Below are positions 15,255-22,440 of a stretch of DNA of 41,949 nt, piece by piece. The notes below the pieces were generated by a model that was not told the DNA's origin, ran no database searches, and saw only the letters and a program-made list of their open reading frames with translations. Each line of letters starts with the position of its first letter. Position 1 is the stretch's first letter. This stretch comes from CAYXRK01 sp964467615 (lineage in GTDB: Bacteria > Hydrogenedentota > Hydrogenedentia > Hydrogenedentales > GCA-2746185). Both the position numbers and the translations under genes were made by a program. The DNA is taken from positions 1 through 41,949 of the forward strand of contig CAYXRK010000017.1 of assembly GCA_964467615.1 (NCBI GenBank), written 5' to 3'.

Positions 15255-16703
15255 GTGTTGAACAAGAAGCAGGTCTACGCGTATCGAACCCTCGGCATTG
15301 TTCTAACGGTGCTTGCCGCCGCTGGACTCACGGGATGTCCTCGAAACTCCCTCGTGCTGAAAGTGGCGAAACTGTTGATCGAACACAACGCTACCGCCGA
15401 AGACACCGGCTTTCAGGGCTTCGCCGATGGCGACCCGTGGAACGATCTCGAAATCAGGGGGCCGGGCGGCGAGCGGATATTGAGGGTGGACGCTGGGGGA
15501 GGATTGTTCGACTTCGGTCTGACCGAGTTGTTCTTCGAGACATCGGAACCCCCGAACGCCGAGATCCCCATCGAAGACGTCCTCGCGCACCTTTCGGAGG
15601 GAGAGCACGTCTTCACGGGGAATATTGTCGATGGACGCAATAGCTCGATCACGGCCACTCTTCAGCACGACATCCCGGCCGGGCCGATACTCCTGACTCC
15701 CGCTGACGGTTCGACAGGGTTGGATCCGAACAACGTTGTCGTCTCCTGGGGCACGGTTTCAGAAGACATCGACGGATCAGCCATCAACATCGTCGGGTAC
15801 GAGGTCATCGTGGAGGAAGATGCTGAGCCGCTCTTCCCGCAGGGTTTTGCCCGGCCCGTCTTGAGCGTCCATGTTCCGGCATCGGTCACGAGTATGACGG
15901 TGCCAGTTGGGTTCTTGGAAGACGATGCCTGTTACCTATTCGAGGTCCTCGCGATCGAGGAGACGGGCAACCAGACGCTCTCGTCGGGCGCGTTTGAAAC
16001 TGGCGTGGGATGCGGAAGCAAGGGACCGAAGGGAGAAGACACGCCGCGGCTCACGGCTGCGAAGCTCTTGATCGAGCACAACGCCACGGACGAGGACACG
16101 GGCTTCCAGGGATTTGCCGATGGCGACCCCTGGAACCAGCTCACGATCGCCGGACCCGACAATGAGCCAATCGTGACGGTCAATCCCGATGGCGGGCTCT
16201 TGAATTTCGGCTTGACGGAGCTGTTCTTCGAAACATCGGAGCCCGCGAACGCCGAGGTCCCCATCGAGGAAGTGCTTGCACGCCTTCCGGAGGGAACGTA
16301 CACATTCACTGGCGACATTGTGGGCGCCGGCGAGAGCATGTTAACCGCCACCTTGACCCACGACATCCCGGCCGGGCCCGTACTCACGAGTCCCGCCGAC
16401 GGCGCCGACGACGTTGATCCGGACAACGTGGTTGTCGCGTGGGAGGAAGTGACCACGGACATAGATGGTAGTGAGGACATCACCGTTGTCGGCTACCAGG
16501 TAATCGTGGAGTTGGACGAAGAACCGGAATTCCCGCAGGGGTTCGCCCGCCCGGTGTTCAACATTTATCTTCCCGCCACGGCGAGGAGCGTGGCAGTGCC
16601 AACGGAATTCATCGAAAGCGGCGCGCCCTATAAATACGAGGTACTGGCGATCGAGGAGAGCGGCAACCAGACTCTGTCATCTGCTGTGTTTAGCACGAGA
16701 TGA
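15255..16703 (+). CDS. lipoprotein with two tandem copies of a ~215-residue unit
   Basis: The protein is 482 aa from GTG 15255, preceded by AGGAG (15244-15248) at a six-base spacing. TTG 15258 is an alternative. A lipoprotein signal peptide ends in LTGC, with lipidated Cys28, followed by acidic-poor PRNS. The mature part is a duplication: AKLLIEHNAT-EDTGFQGFADGDPWN, then GLTELFFETSEP-NAE-PIE, then HDIPAGP, and a fibronectin type III-like module (DPDNVVVAW, VGYQVIVE, FPQGFARPV, YEVLAIEESGNQTLSS). This recurs at about residues 38-255 and 265-482. It is probably anchored in the outer membrane or exposed. The family is unnamed to me; similar modules occur in environmental proteobacterial and planctomycete secreted proteins. 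No neighbour suggests a function. Confidence 0.8.
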   Translation: MLNKKQVYAYRTLGIVLTVLAAAGLTGCPRNSLVLKVAKLLIEHNATAEDTGFQGFADGDPWNDLEIRGPGGERILRVDAGGGLFDFGLTELFFETSEPPNAEIPIEDVLAHLSEGEHVFTGNIVDGRNSSITATLQHDIPAGPILLTPADGSTGLDPNNVVVSWGTVSEDIDGSAINIVGYEVIVEEDAEPLFPQGFARPVLSVHVPASVTSMTVPVGFLEDDACYLFEVLAIEETGNQTLSSGAFETGVGCGSKGPKGEDTPRLTAAKLLIEHNATDEDTGFQGFADGDPWNQLTIAGPDNEPIVTVNPDGGLLNFGLTELFFETSEPANAEVPIEEVLARLPEGTYTFTGDIVGAGESMLTATLTHDIPAGPVLTSPADGADDVDPDNVVVAWEEVTTDIDGSEDITVVGYQVIVELDEEPEFPQGFARPVFNIYLPATARSVAVPTEFIESGAPYKYEVLAIEESGNQTLSSAVFSTR

Positions 16704-16750
16704 ATCGGGCACGGTGAGTTCCCGATCGGGGGAAATAGGTGACTGTCCCG

Positions 16751-16978
16751 AATGGCACTAACTTAAGCGCAATTTCGTAAAACGGAACGAGATACGGTCT
16801 TCCTCTGAGACGACCGAAAGCGCCCGCGAAAGTGCCCCGGCCGGCCCCACGGGTTTACACATGAATGCCGCCACTGCGGACTTGAATCGTACGCAATCGT
16901 GGTTGGCTCGTTTCGGTCGACAAGACCTGGATTCAAGTTGTTGCGCGGCAATCTCTTACGCCATAAGTTAGTGCCATT
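16751..16978. mobile_element. MITE-like element with 15-bp terminal inverted repeats
   Basis: AATGGCACTAACTTA (16751-16765) and its exact complement (16964-16978) bound a 228-bp segment with no coding potential that I trust. The size and terminal repeats fit a miniature inverted-repeat element mobilised by a transposase encoded elsewhere. A target-site duplication is not clear: flanks are GTCCCG on the left and CCCCTC on the right. Confidence 0.55.
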
Positions 16979-17022
16979 CCCCTCTGTCCCCATTTCCCAT
17001 TCCCCTCCATTTCCCGTCCCCC

Positions 17023-17092
17023 GTAGCGCCGATTTCCCAATCGGCGGAGCTTCGGAGCCCGGGCACGACGCCGATTAGGAAATCGGCGCTAC
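17023..17092. repeat. double-hairpin palindromic repeat at the 3' end of rnhA
   Basis: Two 24-base arms (17023-17046 and 17069-17092) are inverted complements with one mismatch. Each arm is itself a small hairpin, CGCCGATT and AATCGGCG around a short loop. The 22-base spacer is GC-rich. This is a REP/BIME-like element. Its right end overlaps the last bases of rnhA: the stop codon at 17089-17091 lies inside the arm. Confidence 0.75.
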
Positions 17093-17526
17093 GGCGTGCG
17101 TAGCTTTGCGATTTCGGCGGCGGCGAGTTGGTCGCAGCGTTCGTTTTCAGCGACGCCGGCGTGGCCTTTGACCCAGAGCCAGCGGATGTCGTGGCGCTGC
17201 ACGGTGTCGTCGAGCCTGCGCCAGAGGTCTTCGTTCTTGAGGGGGCCGGTCTTGCGCTTCCAGTTTTTCGCCTTCCAGCCCGGCAGCCATTCGGTGATGC
17301 CGCGCTTGACGTATTCGGAGTCGGTGTGGAGCGAGACGCGGCAGGGACGTTTGAGGGCATCGAGCGCCTCGATGGCGGCGGTAAGTTCCATGCGATTATT
17401 GGTCGATTCGGGTTCGCCGCCGGAAATCTCTTTACGCGCCTTGCCGGAAAGGAGGACTGCGGCCCATCCGCCGATGCCTGGATTGGGGTCGCAGCCGCCG
17501 TCGGTGTAGATGATTACGTGTTGCAT
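17089..17526 (-). CDS. rnhA: ribonuclease HI
   Basis: RNase HI degrades the RNA strand of RNA-DNA hybrids (primer removal, R-loop control) in the cytoplasm. The 145-aa protein from ATG 17526 carries the complete set of active-site residues: YTDGGCDPNPG (Asp9), NNRMELTA (Glu47), HTDSEYV (Asp69), VKGHAG (His122) and NERCDQLA (Asp132). The Trp/Lys-rich basic handle (WLPGWKAKNWKRKTG) is present. The frame is open far upstream of the ATG, but the extension is out of character for RNase H and is antisense-like to the neighbouring gene. The 3' end terminates inside a palindromic repeat. Confidence 0.95.
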   Translation of the reverse strand: MQHVIIYTDGGCDPNPGIGGWAAVLLSGKARKEISGGEPESTNNRMELTAAIEALDALKRPCRVSLHTDSEYVKRGITEWLPGWKAKNWKRKTGPLKNEDLWRRLDDTVQRHDIRWLWVKGHAGVAENERCDQLAAAEIAKLRTP

Positions 17527-17609
17527 GGGTGCTTCCACGGACTTCGATCCGGATTCGTGAGGAACGCAGAAGGATATTCGGAATGCGCTCAAGAATCGAG
17601 CGAGTGATT

Positions 17610-19085
17610 TCAGAACTGGTAGTAGAGAAATTCCTTGACGCGGCCCATTTCGGTGAGCAGCCAGAACGCCAAGACCGCAAGGACGAAGGCAAACTGCGGG
17701 CGAGGCCGCCAGCGAATCCAGCGAAGGAATGCCGGCGTCGGTGTGAACTGCTTTTGGATTCTCTCCCACTCGAGGACGGGCTTGGCGTCGGCCATCACTT
17801 GCTGGACGTTCGGCAAGAACCACACCGCCGGAAGTAGCGCAGCCACCCATACGAAGGCCCGGTAGTTGAATTGGGTCGCCAACGAAACACCCTCGAAGCC
17901 GGTCATGCCGCGAAGCACCGCGATTGCCGCTGGGAAGGACTCCGCGCGGAAGAAGACCCGCACCATCACTACGCAAACAAAAGTCAGCAGCATGCTTAAC
18001 GCGCGGCCGGTTGGCGAGGGGGGGCTCTTGTCCTTTCGTAGCGCACGCCATAGGGTGTTGATGCACAGAAAGATTCCATTCAGGCCGCCCCATAAGACGA
18101 AGTTCCAGGCCGCGCCATGCCAAAGGCCGCCTAGCAACATCGTGATCATGAGATTTACGTAGCGCCGCGTTTCGCCCTTGCGGTTGCCCCCCAGCGGAAT
18201 ATAGAGGTATTCGCGCAGGAACCGGCTGAGCGTCATGTGCCAGCGGCGCCAAAAGTCGATGATGCTCTCGGACTTGTATGGCGAATTGAAGTTAAGCGGG
18301 AGGAGAATTCCGAAGATGCGCGCGAGGCCAATCGCCATGTCGGAATAGCCGGAGAAATCAAAATAGAGCTGAAGCGAATAGACCAGCGCCCCTACCCATG
18401 CGTCCGCCAGCGAAGGCGCTGTCCCGGATGCGGCGGCGTCGAACACGGTGTTGGCATACTCGGAGATGCGGTCTGCAATCGCGACCTTCTTGGTCAGCCC
18501 CATGATGAAAATCGTGACGCCGACGGCGAGGTCCTCGGCGGTGACGCGCATGCGCGCCTTGCCCACGCATTGCGGCAGGATTTCCGAGGGATGCACGATG
18601 GGCCCCGAAAGGAGCTGCGGGAAAAACGTGACGAACATGCTGTAGTGAAGAAGGTTGTGCTTTGGGTTCAGCCCGCGATACGAGTCCACCAAGTACGCGA
18701 TCTTCTGGAACGTGAAGAATGAAATGCCCAGCGGGAGGACGATCGGCGCAAGATACATACCTGCGCCGGTAGCGCCGTTGAATGTGTCCACGAAGAAGTT
18801 CGCGTACTTGAAGTAGCCGAGCAATGCCAGATTGCCGGCGATGGCGGCCCCGAGCAGGGCGCGCGAGCGCCAGCGGTCAAGCGCCCTTCCGGCGGCGTAG
18901 TTCGCGAGAATTGTCCCCGCGATCAGCCAAAGATAAATTGGGTTCCAGTACCCGTAGAAGAACAGCGACGCCAGGATCAGCCACACGATCGCACCGCGAG
19001 ACCCGGCGAGACGCCCCACCGCCATGAATCCGAGTATGACGCAGGGCAAAAAGACGAGGATGAATGTATAGGAATTGAAGAGCAT
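17610..19085 (-). CDS. MBOAT family O-acyltransferase (AlgI/DltB-like)
   Basis: This polytopic membrane protein of 491 aa shows the full MBOAT pattern. It starts MLFNSYTFILVFLP, followed by YGYWNP, PLGISFFTFQKIAYLVD, FFPQLLSGPI, YFDFSGYSDMAIG and FWRRWHMTLSRFLREYLYIP (His283). Then come LLGGLWHGAAWNF with the near-invariant His323, and a hydrophobic C-terminus. AlgI-like members move acetyl groups across the membrane to modify exopolysaccharide or other polymers. They usually work with an AlgJ/AlgX-type SGNH transferase, and none is encoded next to this gene. The upstream neighbour on the same strand is none within 300 bases; rnhA follows 83 bases downstream. The substrate is unknown. Confidence 0.92.
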   Translation of the reverse strand: MLFNSYTFILVFLPCVILGFMAVGRLAGSRGAIVWLILASLFFYGYWNPIYLWLIAGTILANYAAGRALDRWRSRALLGAAIAGNLALLGYFKYANFFVDTFNGATGAGMYLAPIVLPLGISFFTFQKIAYLVDSYRGLNPKHNLLHYSMFVTFFPQLLSGPIVHPSEILPQCVGKARMRVTAEDLAVGVTIFIMGLTKKVAIADRISEYANTVFDAAASGTAPSLADAWVGALVYSLQLYFDFSGYSDMAIGLARIFGILLPLNFNSPYKSESIIDFWRRWHMTLSRFLREYLYIPLGGNRKGETRRYVNLMITMLLGGLWHGAAWNFVLWGGLNGIFLCINTLWRALRKDKSPPSPTGRALSMLLTFVCVVMVRVFFRAESFPAAIAVLRGMTGFEGVSLATQFNYRAFVWVAALLPAVWFLPNVQQVMADAKPVLEWERIQKQFTPTPAFLRWIRWRPRPQFAFVLAVLAFWLLTEMGRVKEFLYYQF

Positions 19086-19158
19086 TGCGAATTGGCGGCG
19101 CGCGGATTGCTAGAAGCTATCCCAAAACCTGTTTGATTAACAAAACGGCGCGTCCGAG

Positions 19159-19398
19159 ATGAAGAAATCCTTGAAAGAGACGAGTAGACTTTTCCTAGCG
19201 GATGCGCAGGCGTCGGAAGTTTTGAAACGAGCCAACGGCGCGACCCCCTCCGACCTCACGTCGCTCGTGGGAGACGCCTTACTCGGAGTGCTCGTGATCG
19301 GGACCGCCATGCGATCGCGCGACATCTGGTGGATTTGGTGCGTCCACTTCGCCATGGGCATGACGCAATTCGCGCGAGTTTCCGGAGCGGGGGAGTAG
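19159..19398 (+). CDS. possible small hypothetical protein, 79 aa
   Basis: ATG 19159 opens a 79-codon frame with strong G/C preference at third positions, as in real genes here. It encodes a Lys-rich start, a polar middle and a hydrophobic C-terminal segment (GDALLGVLVIGTAM then IWWIWCVHFAMGM). There is no good ribosome binding site. The opposite strand also has an open frame over the same stretch. I do not recognise a family. Confidence 0.35.
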   Translation: MKKSLKETSRLFLADAQASEVLKRANGATPSDLTSLVGDALLGVLVIGTAMRSRDIWWIWCVHFAMGMTQFARVSGAGE

Positions 19399-19415
19399 AA
19401 CCGCCATTTCGCTGA

Positions 19416-19631
19416 CTAAACTGAGTGAATTTCTTCTTGGGTCAGCCATGCAGCGTATTCGATCGACTCCAGAATATCCTCGCGCTCCAGGTCTGGGTAA
19501 TTCGCCAGTATTTCGTCGAACGTGGCGCCGTAGGCGATCTGACCTACAACGATTGACACCGGAATTCTCATGCCCCGGATGCAAGCCCGGCCTCCCATGA
19601 TTTTCGAATCGAACGTAATTCGCGTGAACAT
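19416..19631 (-). CDS. DUF433 domain antitoxin-like protein
   Basis: The protein is 71 aa from ATG 19631, with GGAGGG just upstream. An ATG nine codons earlier lacks such a site. DUF433 is a small winged-helix-like DNA-binding domain (VapB-type antitoxin): RITFDSKIMGGRACIRGMRI followed by PVSIVV...GATFDEILANYPDLE and DILESIEYAAWL. Such genes usually precede a DUF5615 (Mut7-C/PIN-like) toxin gene. The 270 bases downstream on this strand contain no recognisable toxin in any frame, so this copy appears to be an orphan. Confidence 0.85.
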   Translation of the reverse strand: MFTRITFDSKIMGGRACIRGMRIPVSIVVGQIAYGATFDEILANYPDLEREDILESIEYAAWLTQEEIHSV

Positions 19632-19950
19632 CAAGAAACCCTCCCTGCGGCGATTCACTTGGCCGCTGAATGTACAAAGAAACCGTATAATCTCTTACAA
19701 GTATATACGTAGTTCCGATACTTTCGTCAGAAGGGCTTACTCGTTGAATTCGTTTGTCATTTCCGCGCTGAAGGCGTACCATTTCGCGCTTACGTGTTTG
19801 AAAGTGCCGCGCGATTCCGCGAGGGAAGGATTCAGCAGCGGCCACATGAGGAACGTTTACTGATAATCACCACGGCTTTATTGTCTTGGTTTTAGCGCGG
19901 CCTTTCTCATTCGTCCAACCGGATTCTCCCGCGCTCTCGGAATTCATTTT
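19632..19950. other. intergenic region between the DUF433 gene and kup
   Basis: This 319-base divergent region holds an AT-rich patch at about 19676-19730. Within it lie TATACT on the minus strand (19700-19705) and TATAAT on the plus strand (19686-19691), possible -10 elements for the two flanking genes. I could not find matching -35 boxes and saw no recognisable riboswitch ahead of kup. Confidence 0.4.
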
Positions 19951-21855
19951 ATGGCTACCACAAATACGCACGGCCACCATAACACGCCGCTCGCCGCACT
20001 GACCCTGGGCGCGCTCGGCGTTGTCTATGGCGACATCGGCACCAGCCCGCTCTACGCGATGCGCGAATGCTTCGAGACGGACAAGCACATCGGCCCCGGC
20101 GAAGAAAGCGTATTTGGCGTGCTTTCCCTCATGTTTTGGGCCCTGGTATTGCTCGTATCGATCAAGTACATGATTATCACGCTCCGCGCGGACAATCGCG
20201 GCGAAGGTGGCATTCTCACGTTGCTCTCCGTCGCGCTCACCGGGACGCAAGCCGGGGACGCCAAGGGCGTTCGGCGGCCGGCCATCATCATGCTTGGCCT
20301 ATTGGGCGCGGCGTTGCTTTACGGAGACGCGACGATCACACCCGCGATCTCAGTACTGAGCGCCGTCGAGGGCCTTGAAATCATTGAACCGTCACTGACG
20401 CGCTGGGTCATTCCCGGCACACTCGCGATCCTCTTCGCGCTCTTCGTATTGCAACAGTTCGGGACCGCCCGCATCGGGCGTGCATTCGGCCCCATCCTGG
20501 TCTTGTGGTTCGGCACGCTCGGTGTACTTGGCCTGATGTCCATCGCGCGCACCCCGTCCGTTTTGGCCGCGATCAATCCCGCGCACGCCGTCGCCTTCAT
20601 CCGGCAGGAGGGGTGGAGCGTATATATCGTGCTTAGCGGCGTCTTACTCGTGATCACCGGCGCGGAAGCCATCTACGCCGACATGGGCCATTTCGGCGCT
20701 CGCCCGATTCGCATCGGCTGGTTCTGCTTCGCTCTCCCGGGGTTGCTCCTGAATTACTTCGGCCAGGGCGCCGCCCTTCTGCGCGATCCCGCCGCGGCCG
20801 CCAATCCGTTTTACGCGGTCGTCCCGCAATTCCTAATAATCCCGATGGTAATCCTGGCGACCGCCGCCACCATCATCGCCAGCCAAGCGGTCATCACGGG
20901 GCTTTATTCCCTGTCGCATCAAGCCGCGTTATTGGACTACTTACCCCGGTTGCGCGTCATCCACACCTCCGCCACCGAACGCGGCCAGATTTACCTGCCC
21001 GGCGTAAACTGGGTCCTCATGCTTGCGACTATGGGACTCGTCGCGGGATTCCAAACCTCGGACAACCTGGCAAGCGCCTACGGAATTGCCGTTATGACCA
21101 CCATGATCTGCACTTCCGTATTGCTGGTAGAAGTGGCCGTATGGGTTTGGAAATGGCCCTTGATCTGGACGGTGATCGTATTTACTGTTCTAATCTTCGC
21201 GGACGCCAATCTCTTCTCCGCGGCGCTCATGAAAGTTGCTGATGGAGGTTGGTTCCCGCTCGTACTCGCGCTCATCGTTTACACAACGTTTATCACCTGG
21301 CGCCGGGGCCGTGAACTTCTTCGACGCAAGACGTCGATGGACGAAATGCCGCTCGAATTCTTCGTTGAAAACGTCACCAAAGGCGCCCACGCGGTCAAGC
21401 GTGTTCCCGGAACCGCGGTGTTCCTCAATCGCAACACCTCCGGTACGCCGCGCGCCCTCGGTCACAACATCAAGTGCAACAAGGTCCTGCACGAAACAGT
21501 GATTGTGTTTTCCATTCTCGTCGAGGAAGTGCCCCACGTATCCGAGGAACAACGCGTCGAGGTGAAGTCCCTCGGCAACGGCCTCTATCGCGTGTTCGCC
21601 CGCTACGGGTTCATGGAGTCCCCGGACGTCATCGATGTCCTTCGCAAGTGCAGCGCGAACGGCTTGACGATCGATATCTTCGCCGTCACGTTCTTCGTCG
21701 GTCGCGAAGTGATCGTCAGCACCGCGAAACCCGGCATGGCCCGCTGGCGGGAGCACGTGTTCGCATTCCTCACGCGAAACGCCGCCGCCCCAACGACCTT
21801 CTTCAACGTCCCCCCAAACCAAACCGTCGAATTCGGCCTGCAAGTCGAGATGTAG
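19951..21855 (+). CDS. kup: potassium uptake protein Kup (KUP/HAK/KT family)
   Basis: The 634-aa protein begins with LGALGVVYGDIGTSPLYAMR, the family's most conserved element. It has RADNRGEGGILTLLS, GAALLYGDATITPAISVLSA, NYFGQGAALL and ASQAVITGLYSLSHQA. About twelve membrane segments fill residues 15-450. A cytoplasmic C-terminal domain follows (PRVPGTAVFLN-like RVPGTAVFLNRN; ARYGFMESPDV; F.VGREV). The length fits the family. Kup imports K+ with H+ across the inner membrane and is important at low pH or low potassium. No other transport gene is adjacent; it seems monocistronic. Confidence 0.96.
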   Translation: MATTNTHGHHNTPLAALTLGALGVVYGDIGTSPLYAMRECFETDKHIGPGEESVFGVLSLMFWALVLLVSIKYMIITLRADNRGEGGILTLLSVALTGTQAGDAKGVRRPAIIMLGLLGAALLYGDATITPAISVLSAVEGLEIIEPSLTRWVIPGTLAILFALFVLQQFGTARIGRAFGPILVLWFGTLGVLGLMSIARTPSVLAAINPAHAVAFIRQEGWSVYIVLSGVLLVITGAEAIYADMGHFGARPIRIGWFCFALPGLLLNYFGQGAALLRDPAAAANPFYAVVPQFLIIPMVILATAATIIASQAVITGLYSLSHQAALLDYLPRLRVIHTSATERGQIYLPGVNWVLMLATMGLVAGFQTSDNLASAYGIAVMTTMICTSVLLVEVAVWVWKWPLIWTVIVFTVLIFADANLFSAALMKVADGGWFPLVLALIVYTTFITWRRGRELLRRKTSMDEMPLEFFVENVTKGAHAVKRVPGTAVFLNRNTSGTPRALGHNIKCNKVLHETVIVFSILVEEVPHVSEEQRVEVKSLGNGLYRVFARYGFMESPDVIDVLRKCSANGLTIDIFAVTFFVGREVIVSTAKPGMARWREHVFAFLTRNAAAPTTFFNVPPNQTVEFGLQVEM

Positions 21856-21885
21856 CCGCTTAGGGTTCGTTAATAAATAAAGGTA

Positions 21886-22165
21886 TCAAGTTGGTTTTGC
21901 TGATTGCGGGCGAATGGTGTAGTTCCAGTCCCTATGAAACGTGTTGCGCTCCAGGTCCACGCGCCTCATTTCCTTTTCCGTCACCTTGCGGCCCGTGGGG
22001 TATTTGCGCCGGTCCAGGCGGCAGGTTACTTTCAGACCTTTCGCCGTGGCCGTGCGCGAGATCAATCGCACAATCGTCTCGTAATCCCTCAACGGTTCGC
22101 CACGCCAATTCGAGGAGATGAACGAGAACAGCCGGTGCACTACTTTGTTCCATTTGCTCGTCACA
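21886..22165 (-). pseudogene. C-terminal fragment of an ISAzo13-type transposase
   Basis: Minus-strand codons encode about 95 residues: RVTSKWNKVVHRLFSFISSN, WRGEPLRDYETIVRLI, T.TAKGLKVTCRLD, KYPTGRKVTEKEM and FHRDWNYTIRP. This is the C-terminal end of ISAzo13-family DDE transposases (TSKWNxxEHRLFS... carries the last catalytic-region Glu/His area). Note Val-His where the family usually has Glu-His (KVVHRLFS vs KVEHRLFS). The N-terminal three quarters is missing, so it is a dead remnant. The frame continues upstream to about 22197, but resemblance ends near 22165, at the start of the small membrane protein gene on the other strand. Confidence 0.82.
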
Positions 22166-22167
22166 CG

Positions 22168-22431
22168 ATGGATACGATATCTCTCTTGACCAAACAAGTT
22201 TCCAGCCTCAAGTTCGACCGGCGGCTGGCCGCGCTCGCGTGCTTTGCCGCTGCGATTCTCGTATTGCCGCTCGGCATTCGCAAGCTCGCCTCAATGGAGT
22301 TGACCGAAGCGCAGGTGGTGCTTGGCACGTTGATGTGTGTTCAAACGTCGCTTTTGCTAGTCATAATAGGGCTCCTGGCGCTGGTGGATTGGAAGATGAT
22401 GGAACTGTGGCGTAAGAGCGAAAGCCGCTGA
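22168..22431 (+). CDS. small membrane protein with two predicted transmembrane helices
   Basis: The protein is 87 aa from ATG 22168. It has helix 1 at about residues 23-42 (LAALACFAAAILVLPLGI), a short polar loop and helix 2 at about 52-76 (VVLGTLMCVQTSLLLVIIGL). A charged C-terminus follows (DWKMMELWRKSESR). I know no family. The start lies right at the edge of the transposase remnant, so the gene's original promoter may have been replaced. A longer upstream start would read antisense through the remnant and is unlikely. Confidence 0.6.
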   Translation: MDTISLLTKQVSSLKFDRRLAALACFAAAILVLPLGIRKLASMELTEAQVVLGTLMCVQTSLLLVIIGLLALVDWKMMELWRKSESR

Positions 22432-22440
22432 CTTTTCGAG

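Noticed and set aside
16763..16993. 76-codon frame inside the MITE-like element
   Set aside because: It covers the terminal repeat, has no ribosome binding site and no family resemblance.
16980..17046. Direct repeats suggesting a CRISPR array around 16.98-17.05 kb
   Set aside because: The CCCATTTCCCATTCCCCTCC pattern is simple C/T-rich repetition with no regular spacer spacing; the adjacent repeat is an inverted, not a direct, repeat.
17527..18252. N-terminal extension of rnhA by about 240 codons
   Set aside because: RNase HI begins at ATG 17526 with its first strand. The extension lies in another frame of the MBOAT gene on the same strand and reads as a shadow of it.
19137..19361. Minus-strand 74-codon frame tested as the missing toxin of DUF433
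   Set aside because: No DUF5615 features (no N-terminal LxDxNLP motif or conserved Asp residues); position alone is not enough.
19860..19950. c-di-AMP or other riboswitch upstream of kup
   Set aside because: Only about 90 bases of leader; no conserved riboswitch core was recognisable.
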